Assembly: GCA_951812925.1 (NCBI GenBank)
Contig: OX638368.1
Coordinates: 78,598,909-78,662,908, forward strand
Direction: 5' to 3'
Length of the DNA: 64,000 nucleotides
Source: Calliopum simillimum
Taxonomy: Eukaryota; Arthropoda; Insecta; Diptera; Lauxaniidae
Shown: positions 36,942 through 47,154 of the stretch, piece by piece
How the letters are laid out: each line of letters begins with the position of its first letter
Position numbering within the stretch: position 1 is the first letter of the stretch
Notes under the pieces: generated by a model
The model's input: the letters and a program-made list of their open reading frames with translations, nothing else
What the model was told of the DNA's origin: nothing
Database searches by the model: none
Translations under genes and position numbers: made by a program

Positions 36942-37470
36942 GCTACTAGCGGTCCCGGGAAACGTTGTTCTGCCCTTTTTCAATACGAGTAGGTGGCGCG
37001 ATGAGTTCGATTCGAACGAAAGCTGCTTTAGGTGCAGGTATTTATCATTTAAACTCATTTTTTCCTATCCCTGTAATTTTTTGCAAGGCTAATGGTTGAC
37101 ACTATTTATATTTATGTACCAAGTTTTACAGCAAAAGCTGCTATTTCTACAGAGATATAGCACTTAAAGTCATTTTTTTGTGTGACAGATGCAACACCCC
37201 CTTGCTCAATCCACTCCACTTTTTGCACGTTGATTGACAGTAAAAACATGTATCCACGTACCAAGTTTTATAACAAAATCTGCAATACCAGCAGAGATAT
37301 AGCATTTTAAATGTTTTTTTGTATGGGGGCTACAGCTGCCCTTCACCCGATCCCCCTTTAGTATAGCTATAAACCACCTGCAGTACAAAACAAATAGTGC
37401 GAAAATGGTAACGATCGATTAAGCGGTTTCAAAGTTATAAAGCGACAAACAAACGCACACTACATTGTTA
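36942..37470 (+). repeat. Second ACTAGC-type dispersed element
   Basis: Starts tactagcggtcccgggaa, contains repeated 'ccaagttttacagcaaaa' style blocks (37120 and 37260), and ends cgatcgattaagcggt with cgacaaacaaacgcacac. Confidence 0.5.
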
Positions 37471-37483
37471 AAAATATATACAT

Positions 37484-39309
37484 TAGAGTGGTCCAAAATC
37501 CGAAAGTGTTAAAAAGTCAAGGTGCGCGCGACTTTTATGAATCCTTGGATCCTGCTGATTACAAAAAATGCTTTGGAACCAAAAAAAAATTGCGTTTAGA
37601 TATTCCGAAACGAGCTTGAAGGTACTTTTTTAGGAATTTTTGAGTTTTTGAGTACTTCTTTTAATTTAAACGCTATATCTTTTTAACAAAATAAGGTATT
37701 TGCAAAAATTAAATCGCATTTTTTTAAAAATATGTTGAACCATATTCTGCATTAATAATATTTAATCTACTCATACCCAATTTTTTTTAGCGGCACTTTA
37801 AACTTCAAAATTTGTTAATTTTTTGAGGTGTTTGCACTTTCAAGTACAGATTTTTTTCTTATTTTGCTATAGCGAATTTTTTTTGAAATTTTTATATTTT
37901 TATGCATTAATTTATCTTTAATATAATTTCAACAACTAAGCTATTAGTAATACTTTTCCTCACTAAATTGAACTTAAAAAAAAAATTAATTTTCATGTTT
38001 TCAAGGCATTAAAATAAGATATCTTAATGGGATGACGTAAGATACCATTTTTTTCTTATAAAATCATTAGTTCCTAATCTTCTGAGTAAAACAACATTCT
38101 TTGCAATATCGAAACCTTGGCACTTCATGTTATTTTCGGCAAAAATGGTTAACAGATAGTTTTCATAGATCTTCTAAGGAAACCAAAAAAACAAATAAAT
38201 CAAAAAGAAACTAAAATAGCCATTTTGGATGCATTTGTTGATGCTGATTCCGAATTCAATCTCAAAATTGCTGTATCTTGTACGGTTAAAGAGATATTTT
38301 AACATAAAAGTATAAGAAACACCGTTTTTGCTCTTTTTAAAGTGATATTACAAGTCAATGTTACTTCCAACCACAAAAAGTGGTATAGTGGTTAAAAGTG
38401 CCAATCTGTTTCTTTAAAATTCAATTTAAATTATACCGATATCTTTTTTATTCTCGGAGTTATTCTAACCTAAAAAGTTAAAAAAGTGCAAAAACTGGTT
38501 TTTTTGTTACTTCTGCTTACGATATTTCGGAGGAACAAAGAGATATCGTTACAATTTAAATTGGGTTATGAAGAAAAAGGCTGTCACTTTTAACTTCAAT
38601 ACCATGCTGAAAGATATCATGTCTTGATATAACAGCTTCAAAAATAGCAAAAACGGTGTTTTTTGCATTTTTAGGTTAGGATACCGCTAAAACCGTATGG
38701 GGTAGAGCAATTTTGAGACCGGATTTATAATTTTCATGAACGCATACATCGCAAATGACTATTGTTGTTTCGGTTTTACCATGAAAATTTTAAACTCAAA
38801 TTTGATTACACTTTACGGTTTTTGGTAAGTAAAGTGAAGCTTATGGATTAGTTGTTGAAGTCGGTTGATAGATAAATGAATGCCTAAAGAAATAAAAGTA
38901 AAAAAAAAATTTGCTAGAGCAAAATAAGAAAAAAATTGGTTCTTGAATGCGCAAACACCTCAAAAAAAAACAAATTTTGAAGTTCAAAGTGCTTCTAAAA
39001 AAAATTGGGATAGAGTAGATTAACTATTATTAATACAAAATTTGGCTCAATATATTCTTAAAAAATGCAATTTAATTTTTGCAAATACCTTATCTGGTTA
39101 AAAAGATATAGCTTTTAAATTAAAAAAAGTACTCAAAAACACAAAAACTCCTAAAAAAGTACATTCAAGCTCGTTGCGGAATATCTTAACGCAATTTTTT
39201 TTTCCAAAGCACTTTTTGTAATCAGCAGGATCCAAAGATTCAGAAAAGTCGCGCGCACCTTGACTTTTTAACACTTTTGGTTTTTACATACAAAATTTGG
39301 ACCACTCTA
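37484..39309. mobile_element. hAT-type foldback element, 1826 bp
   Basis: Termini TAGAGTGGTCC at both ends in inverted orientation and an exact 8-bp duplication ATATACAT (37476-37483 and 39310-39317). The arms (37484-37870 and about 38935-39309) pair; the middle has 'gatattttaacataaaag'-type blocks of the dispersed family. There is no transposase. It sits about 320 bp upstream of exon B, inside the giant intron. Confidence 0.88.
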
Positions 39310-39637
39310 ATATACATACGTAAGTATGTAGATAAATTCCAACAGTAAATACCAAAAACGTCCAACGTCAACCATCACTTCAATGAACAAATGCTTTACG
39401 AGGCTTCGACTGGGTCATACGCAATTGACACTTCGTTAGTTATAATTTTTAAAGTGTAATTTAGTTAATAAATAAATTAATAAAATTTTAAGATTTAAGA
39501 CGTTTTTTGCTTCGCCTTTGAAAAAATAAAAAAGGTTGTTACGTCTTTTTGGATTTTAGGTGACAATGTATAGATTTTGAGATTACATACATTATTTTTA
39601 ATTTATTAAATACTTATTATTTTTATTTATGTTTTAG

Positions 39638-40017
39638 AAAGAGATCTTCAAATTCTTAACACATCAAATAGCCCAAACATTGAAAAATTACAAGCACAGC
39701 TAACGGAACAACTGAATCAACGAAATGAATTGGAAAAGTCTTTAAATTTATCAAAACGTGTTATCGAGGAGCGTTTTGAACGTGAAAAAAATGCCTTGCA
39801 AAAAGTTCAGGAGGCGTTAGCAATTGCTGAAACTGCTGTGGCTGATAAAGAAGAAGCTCAGAAGAGGGAACAAGTAGTTAAAGAAGAGTGTGACAATTTA
39901 GCATCAACGATTGGGCAAGTAATGGATGAAGCGGCTCGAAAGGTCGAACAGGACATGGAAGCTTTAAAAAAAAAGTTTTCTGAGAAAGAAAAGTTTTTGT
40001 TAGAAAAACAGACAAAG
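39638..40017 (+). CDS. Internal coding exon B of the coiled-coil gene
   Basis: Acceptor ttatgttttag precedes 39638. The first two bases complete the Glu codon begun in exon A; the frame then stays open for 126 codons to Lys at 40015-40017. The donor is AAG|gtgtaa, weaker than the others. The translation has TEQLNQRNELEKSL, RVIEERFEREKNALQKVQEAL, EEAQKREQVVKEECDN, STIGQVMDEAARKVEQDME and KKKFSEKEKFLLEKQ. It is almost uninterrupted charged heptads, a long parallel coiled coil with no enzyme motif. The stretch from VQEALAIAETAV to KKFSEKEK resembles the middle coiled coil of SCLT1, a distal-appendage protein of centrioles; coiled coils mimic each other, so this is a lead only. Confidence 0.9.
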
Positions 40018-40035
40018 GTGTAATATATAACGATA

Positions 40036-40836
40036 TTGATCCGTAACCGCCAAAAAGACCGACAAAAATCAAATTTTACAGTAGGTTTTTTGAAATATAT
40101 ATCTTTCAATACAGTATAGTGCACGCAAAAAAATGATCCGTAAAAATTGTTTATCAAATAGCACAAAGTGATAATAATCTCATCAAAAATTACGGTTTGT
40201 TCCAGTAATTCAATTACTTAACTGAACTTTCATGAAAAAGTAATGGCACGAAAGTAAAATATACAGTTTGAATTCCAAAAAGTACAGATACAAGCAGTGA
40301 ATACTATTGAATAGAGAAGTAAAAATTTGTCGCATGAAAAAATGCCAGTGAACTCAGCCATATTTGCTTAGAATACATTTCAATTATTACTGATTGAGAT
40401 TGTAAAAAAATTTTATTGAAATATAATTTAAATAAAATAATAAGCTATAGAAATGAAAGTGCTACAGTGGCTCAGGGGTTAGAGCTTCGCCTAGAAACAA
40501 AAAGGTCTTAAGTTCGACACCTTCAACAAAAATTTTTTTTTTATTTTTATATTTTTTTAAAAATTTACTGTGCGTAGTCAGTAAAAAATACGGTTTTTCT
40601 TTACGGGCGCACAGTTACTGAAAAAATCAGTAAAAATAACTGGGATTTTCAATGAATTTTTACGGTTTAGTTTTTTCCGTGTGTAAACGTCAAAATTCTT
40701 TCGCTACGACTCCATAACAATACTTTTTGACGTTATGAAATTTGAAGGTAAGATGCTCATGGCCAATTATCAAATGTTATGAAAAACCGAAATTCGCGAT
40801 CTTCTCAGTTCAGCCTTTTTGGCGGCTAGGGCTCAA
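40036..40836. mobile_element. TA-target MITE filling intron B-C
   Basis: Termini TTGATCCGTAACCGCCAAAA (left) and the complement of a TTGAGCCCTAGCCGCC end (right), each next to TA (40034-40035 and 40837-40838). It begins 18 bp after the exon B donor and ends 47 bp before exon C. Removing it and one TA leaves an intron of 63 bp. Subterminal palindromic stretches pair (tccgtaaaaattg near 40137 and ttactgaaaaaatcagt near 40613 are AT-rich repeats). The ends resemble those of the element at 4244-5859. Confidence 0.82.
40461..40526 (+). repeat. tRNA-like sequence inside the intronic MITE
   Basis: A-box-like gtggctcaggggttagag (from 40467) and B-box-like agttcgacacc (40511-40521) stand at tRNA spacing, followed by A-rich and T-rich runs. 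Likely a SINE head or tRNA relic. Confidence 0.6.
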
Positions 40837-40883
40837 TATAATTCCCGCTTAATGGTTTTAATTTTTTTTCCTTTTTTATAAAG

Positions 40884-41024
40884 CTTAACGAAGACTTACT
40901 TAACCATAAAAAGTTTAATGAAATTGTTGAAAATCGCTGTAACCGCTTTGAGTTGAAATATAAAGAAGTGGTAAAAGAAAACGAAAAGCTCTCCAAGGAT
41001 CTACAATGTGCATTACAAACAATT
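40884..41024 (+). CDS. Internal coding exon C of the coiled-coil gene
   Basis: Pyrimidine-rich acceptor (ttccttttttataaag) before 40884 and a strong donor att|gtaagt after 41024. Exactly 47 codons, phase 0 at both ends. The translation begins LNEDLLNHKKFNEIVENR and continues RFELKYKEVVKENEKLSKDL, another coiled-coil segment continuous in heptad character with exon B. Since both ends are phase 0, the exon could join either the terminal exon at 41344 or the distant candidate exon at 54916. Confidence 0.88.
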
Positions 41025-41343
41025 GTAAGTATTCTGTTGCATACTAAATATACAATCTGTATCATAATTCACCGAATGGCAAGCTGAAATGTGTTTTTTC
41101 GATTAATATCCATTCGAAATTTTAAAATTTGATTTCTTGATATCGAGATAATTGTACAATACGTAAAATACAAGGGAGAGGTTTCGACAGCCTAACAAAA
41201 AAGTCCTTATATCTTCCGAATGCAGTTGTGCATGTTATTTTGAATATACGTAGACTATGCACGAATATGTGTGCTTTTTTATAAATAAACAAAAATTCGA
41301 TATGTGTTCATATAAATTCAGTCATATAAATTCTTGATTTTAG

Positions 41344-41487
41344 ATGTTAAAAGACGAATTCCTTAAGGTGATACAATGGGAGAACGAAAATTTAGGGATA
41401 TCGTCGTCAATCGGGTCCATATCCAGCAAATCATTCGGATCGAGAAAGCCAGAGCCTGAAACTAGTTCACGATCTGATTCAGGCTAA
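41344..41487 (+). CDS. Terminal coding exon D of the coiled-coil gene
   Basis: Acceptor cttgattttag precedes 41344; the frame starts phase 0 with MLKDEFLKVIQWENENLG and leaves the coiled coil for a Ser-rich tail (ISSSIGSISSKSFGS, then SSRSDSG) and TAA at 41485-41487. A basic-Ser tail of this type is unstructured and could be phosphorylated. No clear AATAAA was found within several hundred bases, so the 3' end is undefined. About 400 bp further on a foldback element (41907) begins. The internal Met at the exon start is probably not an initiator, as upstream exons join in frame. Confidence 0.82.
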   Translation: MLKDEFLKVIQWENENLGISSSIGSISSKSFGSRKPEPETSSRSDSG

Positions 41488-41906
41488 TTCCATATCCACC
41501 TGTGCATTGGCATTAGCATCGAACTCTATACCTTGTGAAAAATCAGATTCATGGAAAATAATTGAATCATATGGATAAATTTCTGTTGTCAAATCCTCTC
41601 ATTTACAATTGAAGAATCCTCCCTTATCCACTTGTTTCCAAAATTTCACAGTTATCTGTTATTTATTTTGCAAACCTTAAATATGGTATTAACAGTAATA
41701 ATTTCATTAAGTATCTGCTCAAAAAAAAAGGAAAATGTTATATAAACCGAGTATCATACAAAAACAACAAGCAAATAATACATCAACTTGCTACAAAAAC
41801 ACAAAATCACGACTAGTTATGCACACTAGCCGAACTGCGAAGAGAAATTTTTATGACAACTGCGAACCAATAAGAGTAAGACATAATGTATTACACGCGG
41901 GAGTTA
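41488..41906 (+). other. Presumed 3' untranslated region and flank
   Basis: No open frame of note beyond the stop; AT-rich, no repeat partner recognised. The polyadenylation site is not obvious. Confidence 0.4.
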
Positions 41907-42262
41907 TAGGCGGGGAGCCGGTGACAATAAAACTGCACTTACACGGATTTTCAAAATTTTTGTATCAATCGATAGTGTATGGTCAATGGTACAATTTAAG
42001 CCTGCTGTATTAGTATTTTTAGCAATTTTTGAAAATTGCATTTGCAGAAGCATTTTGCATTTTGATTTAAAAAATGTTGCATTTTTTTTTTTTAATTTAA
42101 GAAAAGTTTGGTGTGCCAACTGATATCCTGACACAAAGGTTTGGCACGCCGATTTTAAGAAAATAAATGCAAAGAAAATTTTTTTTTTTAATTTCCTTTG
42201 AAAATACTTCAGTGTGAAAGCTCAAAAATTGACCAAAATACTTGTCATACCAGTTCACATGA

Positions 42263-43316
42263 GTGAAACCAAATTATCTAAGTACCTTGTTCACCACAGA
42301 TTTGTTGAAAATATTTGACCACAGTGCCACCATATACATAGACACCGATGGCTCCAAGATGGAGTGTGGTGTAGGTGCGGGAGTGTTTTCAAAAGAACTG
42401 GAATTATCCCACTCGTTTCGCTTGCCTGATTCAGCCAGAGTTTTTCAGGCAGAAGTTTTTGCCATCCTCGAAGCCTGCATATCTTTAGAGAATATCAATA
42501 CCATTTCCGGAAAGGTGGCAATCCTCTCGGATAGTCAGGCTGCCATCAAAGCACTCAACTCAACAATAATAAAATCTAAATTAGTAGTGGATTGCAAGGA
42601 AAAATTAGTCAGACTGGGGCGTCGGTTTGATCTTGCGCTCGTTTGGTTCCAGGCCATAGGGACATCGAAGGCAACAAAAAAGCTGACGAACTGGCAAGGA
42701 ATGGCTCCTCTCTGAATGTCACAAGCGCGGTGCGAGTTCATACGCCGCTAGGTCTAGTAAAGAAGCGGATCTTCTCATACTACTTAACCGAGGCGAACAC
42801 TAATTGGAAAGCATTGACTACATGTACGGTATCTAGGTCAATCTGGCCTTCATATAACAGTTCAAGAAGTACTTATTTACTAGCTAATAACCATATTAAT
42901 ATAGCAAGATTTACCGCAGTTTGCACTGGACACTGGGCCATCGGCAAGCATGCTGAAAAACTAGGCATCCCTTTCAACTCCTTTTGTCGGAGTTGCTTAG
43001 ATGTAAACGAGCAAGAATCTCTTGAACACTTTCTCTGTGACTGCCCAGCTCTGGCTAGAGCTAGACTTAAATCACTAGGAAAGCCTTTCTTCAATACACG
43101 CAGCGAATTTGCCAACATCGAAATTGGCTCGCTGCTCAATTACCTTAATAGGACTAACTGGATATAGATATCGTTAGTTAGGTAATTTTAAAATTTTCAC
43201 ATCCACTTATACCAGTCTGTCGGATCACTTTTGTGGTATTAAAATGACACTTTTAGTGCTACTTAGGGTTTATCTTGCATCGATAAACCGCCACTATAAC
43301 CTAACCTAACCTAGCC
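42263..43316 (+). pseudogene. LINE RNase H and C-terminal region (LOA/I-like), frameshifted
   Basis: The first frame has ATIYIDTDGSKMECG (catalytic Asp), ARVFQAEVFAILEAC (Glu) and GKVAILSDSQAAIKAL (Asp). A one-base deletion near 42643 shifts to the next frame, which continues LVPGHRDIEGNKKADELAR (the fourth acidic residue block). After the RNase H comes a C-terminal part with CRSCLDVNEQESLEHFLCDCPAL, a Cys-rich knuckle common at LINE C-termini. The stop is at 43165-43167; the 3' UTR ends in repeated cctaa units (43299-43314), the tail of a target-primed insertion. The 5' part including reverse transcriptase is missing, so it is truncated. Confidence 0.82.
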
Positions 43317-43694
43317 ACCATACAAATAAAATATACATCTTGAGATGAGAAGCAATAAAAACAACCAAAAAGTTCGCAATATTTTGAAATAGGTGTAAAA
43401 ATAATTATTATGGATTTTAATCACCCTTTTTGCCTGGAATGTTTCAACATAACACATTAGTCATTAGTTTTTATTATTTATAACCTTTGATTAAATGTAA
43501 TTTTTACTTTTGTTAGTTTTTGTTCCAATAAAAATTTATTTTTGTTCCTCTTTTTTGTAACTTTTGTAATCCTTCTAAAATAAAAGGTATCGAAAAAATT
43601 TCAAAACTCTAACCAAAAATGTCTTTTCTTCTGTGATAAAACACAAAAATTTTTTGAATTACTGCAGTGCTTCAGAATATATATTGTATTGAGT

Positions 43695-43835
43695 TCACAT
43701 GTGACTGTGCACCGCCGGCGGTACACACGGCACACTGGGGAAGTTTAAGTGTGTACCGCCGGCGGTCCACGTGGCACCTGACGGAGGAAATTTTGCTTGT
43801 ATGGTGGCACTCAACGTGTTAAGAAATATCATACA
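43695..43835. repeat. GC-rich block with two accgccggcggt palindromes
   Basis: The 12-bp palindrome accgccggcggt occurs twice about 43 bp apart, each followed by a 'cacgtggcac' variant. At the right edge the sequence reads cactcaacgtgttaa. A TTAA at the border and a cacgttgagtgcc-type end hint at a piggyBac-like MITE, but the left end is not clear. Confidence 0.45.
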
Positions 43836-43849
43836 GGACAACTTCGCAC

Positions 43850-44045
43850 TATCTCAATCACCGAACTACACTAAAAATGCAATCAGAAGCCTATAACAAA
43901 CGAGATCAAGCTACTTAAGTAGGGATGGATGGGTCATACTTTCTATCGACAGGCCTATGAGTGAAGTCCACAAGGCAGCAGAGGAAGTGGTAGACCGAGA
44001 ACCACCTGGGAAAGGTCGCTGGATAAGGAAATCCAAGAATAGAGA
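43850..44045 (+). pseudogene. RTE-like LINE 3' fragment
   Basis: Shares actacactaaaaatgcaatc and the following 90 bases with 53715-53815. Downstream the frame reads GSGRPRTTWERSLDKEIQE, typical of the linker near the end of RTE-type ORFs. No catalytic domain is present. Confidence 0.6.
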
Positions 44046-44299
44046 ATCAGTTGGCACACCAAACTTTTCTTAAATTAAAAAAAATTTGCAACAAAATAGC
44101 ATTTTTAAAATTTAAATCCGTATGAGTGCAAAATGTTTCTGCAAATGCAATTTTCAAAAATTGCTAAAAAATACTAGTGCCAGGATAATTCCTGGCACAC
44201 CAGGTTTAAATTGTACCTTTGACCATACACTTTTGATTGATACAAAAATTTTTAAAATCCGTGTAGTGCAGTTTTACTGTCACCGGCTCCCGGACTATT

Positions 44300-45125
44300 A
44301 GTTTGAATAAAAATAAAATCCAACTAAATTTCACACAGACACTAAGAACTATAAATGCAAGCTCTGAGCAAAAACTGGGTGAACTCGGACAAGAGGACGT
44401 GGCACCTCCCATATAAGCAAAATTTTCAAAATATTGCAGTCGAGGGTATTTATTTTTGGCGTTAGGAAATAACGCCCAAAAAAAAAACGAAATAACGCCC
44501 AAATTATTTTCATTTAAATTTGGGCGATAATCATTTTGGAAATAACGCCCAAAAATTTGGGCTTTATTTCGTTTTTTTTTGGGCGTTATTTCCTTTTTTT
44601 TTAAAAAAACGAAATAACGCCCAAAAAATAAAATGACGTAATAACGCCCAAAATAAAAAACGAAATAACGCCCAAAAAATATGAAATAACGCCCAAAATC
44701 AAAAACGAAATAACGCCCAAATTATTTTCATATAAATTTGGGTGATAATCATTTTGGAAATAACGCCCAAAATTTATTTGTATGAAAATAATTTGGGCGT
44801 TATTTCATTTTTCGTTTTTGGGCGTTATCTCATTTTTTAAAAATAAAACGAAATAACGCCCAAAAAAACAAAATAAAGCCCAAATTTTTGGGCGTTATTT
44901 CCAAAATGATTATCGCCCAAATTTATATGAAAATAATTTGGGCGTTATTTCGTTTTTGTTTTCGGGCGTTATTTCATATTTTTTGGGCGTTATTTCGTTT
45001 TTTATTTTGGGTGTTATTACGTCATTTTATTTTTGGGCGTTATTTCGTTTTTTTTTGGGCGTTATTTCCTTGGGCGTTATTTCCTAACGCCTTTATTTTT
45101 TGGCCAGGCCAAAAGTTACACCCTT
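44300..45125 (-). mobile_element. DINE-like element (5' part), interrupted
   Basis: On minus it has the 5' terminal ggccaggccaaaagtta at 45102-45118 and, beyond the insertion at 44458-45091, one 140-bp unit (44310-44425). The 3' core with GTCY and TA tracts is missing. Confidence 0.7.
44458..45091. mobile_element. Mutator-like MITE with internal box array, 634 bp
   Basis: Perfect terminal inverted repeats GGCGTTAGGAAATAACGCCC and a 9-bp duplication TTTATTTTT (44449-44457 and 45092-45100). A 9-bp duplication is characteristic of the Mutator superfamily. Inside, about twenty copies of the gggcgttatttcg box (or its complement) sit on both sides of a centre near 44770, making the whole element one long palindrome. 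Deletion restores the DINE-like sequence exactly. No open frame for a transposase; the frames at 44206 and 44888 are not genes. Confidence 0.85.
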
Positions 45126-45420
45126 GTTTTATTTCACTTTTCTAATTTCCTTTCTCTTAATTATTTACTTTTGTTTAATTGAATTGAAATTGATTACACA
45201 ATGATTCCATGTAAGAACATGAGTTCGAACCCGGGTAATTTTTTTTTACTTTTTTATTATTTTTTTTTTTTGCTTTATTTTTATTAAAATATTTTTTATT
45301 CCACATTTTTTATTTCATTTTTCTATTTTCCTTTCTCTTATTTACTTACTTTTGTTTAATTTAATTGGAAATGATAGTACAATGATTCTATGGAAGGCTG
45401 TAGGAATCATTCGAATTTCA
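45122..45420 (+). repeat. Imperfect tandem duplication with a B-box-like motif
   Basis: Two copies (45122-45215 and 45306-45395) of a block with tttcctttctctta and tacttttgtttaatt. The first is followed by gagttcgaacccggg, a good B-box match, with no clear A box upstream. Confidence 0.45.
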
Positions 45421-45593
45421 AACTCTGTTTGGACTACATTTGCTCAATATATTGTACAAATTTAATCAAGCCTATCACTGAATCCATCGTAGATGCGAAT
45501 TTCGTGAGATCTACGAAAATGCTTTTGTTGACTTCAACAAATTACGAACGTAACTTCGAAATTCATGGAGTTTTAAGCTCTCCTTAAATAAAA

Positions 45594-47036
45594 CTAGTAA
45601 GGGTGTAACCATTGGCCTGGCCAAACATTAAATACCCTACACGGGAGTATTTTGAAAATTTTGCTTTTATGGGAGGTGTCACGCCCTTTTGTCCGAGTTC
45701 ACCCGGTTTTTGCTCAGAGCGTGCATTTATAGTTCTTAGTGAAATTCGGTTGGATTATCTCAAAAAACGGGTTAAGTATAGCGTTTGGAAGCTTTTTTTT
45801 ATAAGGAAGGTGCCACGCCCTCTTTTCCGAGTTCGTCTAGTTTTACACAGAGCGTGCATTTATAGTCTTTAGTATTTGAGTGAAATTTGGTTGGATTATC
45901 CCAAAAAACTCTTTCAGTATAGCGTTTTGAAGCTTTTGCTTGTATGGGAGGTGCCACGCCCTCTTGTTCGATTTCACCCAAATTTTACTCAGAGTATGCA
46001 CTAATAATTCGTAGTATTTAAGTATATTTCGGTTGAATTGTCGTGAAAAATACTCTTAAAGTTGCATTTTGAATATATTTTTTGTATGGGCGGTAGGTGT
46101 GTCCGTTGACTGATTTTGCTCATTTTCAATCCCACGAGCTTTGCGACAAAGCCAACATAACAAATTTCATTAAATTATCATGGTTAGTTTTCCCGTACAA
46201 AATATTTCCACGCACAGCCAGCCTGCCAGCCAGCCAGACAGACATACGGACATGGCTATTAAGGCGTTTCACGAAAAAATTTTATTTTTATTTTTTCAAA
46301 CCTTAAAGCGGATTTGGATGTCTTATGGGATAAAAATAACCTGTGAATTTTTTCAGATTTTTTATTAGTCATTTAGAGGGCGCGATGTCAACTTTTTTAA
46401 AAAATAATAGTAATGTTTTTTGTACAACAAAAATAAACAAAATAATAAACTAAAAAATTTACAATCATACATATGAATAAAAAAATATTCATTTTAGTTT
46501 TGTACATTCGAATTACTTCTTGTGTTCAATCCTTTTTTTTTTTGACTGTTAACTGTAACTTGAAAAATTTATTACTTAACGTCGAAAAGCATAGAAAAGA
46601 TTTTTCAAGTCACAGTAAACAGTCAGTAAAAAAAGGATTTAAAACAAGAAGTAACTCGAATGTGCAAAACTAAAATGAATATTTTTTTATTCATATGTTA
46701 GTATGATTGTAAATTTTTTAGTTTATTATTTTGTTTATTGTTTATTTTTGTTGTACAAAAAAATTACTATTATTTTTTAAAAAAGTTGACATCGCGACCT
46801 CTAAATGACTAATAAAAAATCTGAAAAAATTCACAAGTTATTTTTATCCCATAAGACATCTAAGTCCGCTTTAAGGTTTTAAAAAATCAAAAAAAAAAAT
46901 TTTTTGTGAAACGCCCTAATGGCTATATCGACTCAGGAGGTGACGCTGATCAAGAATATATATACTTTTCTATATCTGCCACGCCTACTTCTATGCGTTG
47001 TGAATATACCCTGGGTGTAGGGTATAATTATGATAT
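45594..47036 (+). mobile_element. mini-me/DINE-like element, interrupted copy B
   Basis: Starts actagtaagggtgtaacc with tggcctggcca, has three 140-bp units (near 45660, 45800 and 45945), the gggcggtaggtgtgtccg segment, a CAGCC/CAGA microsatellite and cggacatggctat. It is broken by the palindromic MITE at 46260-46918, then continues atggctatatcgactc and finishes ccctgggtgtagggtat. Confidence 0.8.
46260..46918. mobile_element. hAT-type palindromic MITE, 659 bp
   Basis: Termini TA(A/G)GGCGTTTCAC, with an exact 8-bp duplication ATGGCTAT (46252-46259 and 46919-46926). The whole element is a near-perfect inverted repeat centred near 46590. Removing it restores the conserved mini-me core exactly as in the copy at 14897. 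No coding. Confidence 0.9.
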
Positions 47037-47154
47037 TTCTTCGGTAGTCGTATCTAGTCATCTAAAATTAAAAAAAAAAATTTCAGTTTCGGATGAAGTA
47101 AGTGATTCCAATCTACGAATTTTGAATTCACGTCGAGCAATTAGAAATCAATAA

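Larger units (their letters stand above)
41907..44297. mobile_element. Foldback arms around LINE fragments, copy 1
   Basis: Left arm from TAGGCGGGGAGCCGGTGACA (41907-42250) and right arm ending in the complement of TAGTCCGGGAGCCGGTGAC (about 44050-44297). The arms share 'cttacacggattttcaaaa' and 'tttggtgtgccaactgata' blocks. Between them are a LINE RNase H region (42263-43316) and an RTE-like 3' fragment (43850-44040). A shorter copy of the same structure is at 53406-54384. Confidence 0.7.

Noticed and set aside
44460..45090. Regular gggcgttatttcg boxes as a CRISPR or operator array
   Set aside because: They occur in both orientations inside an element with inverted ends and a 9-bp duplication.
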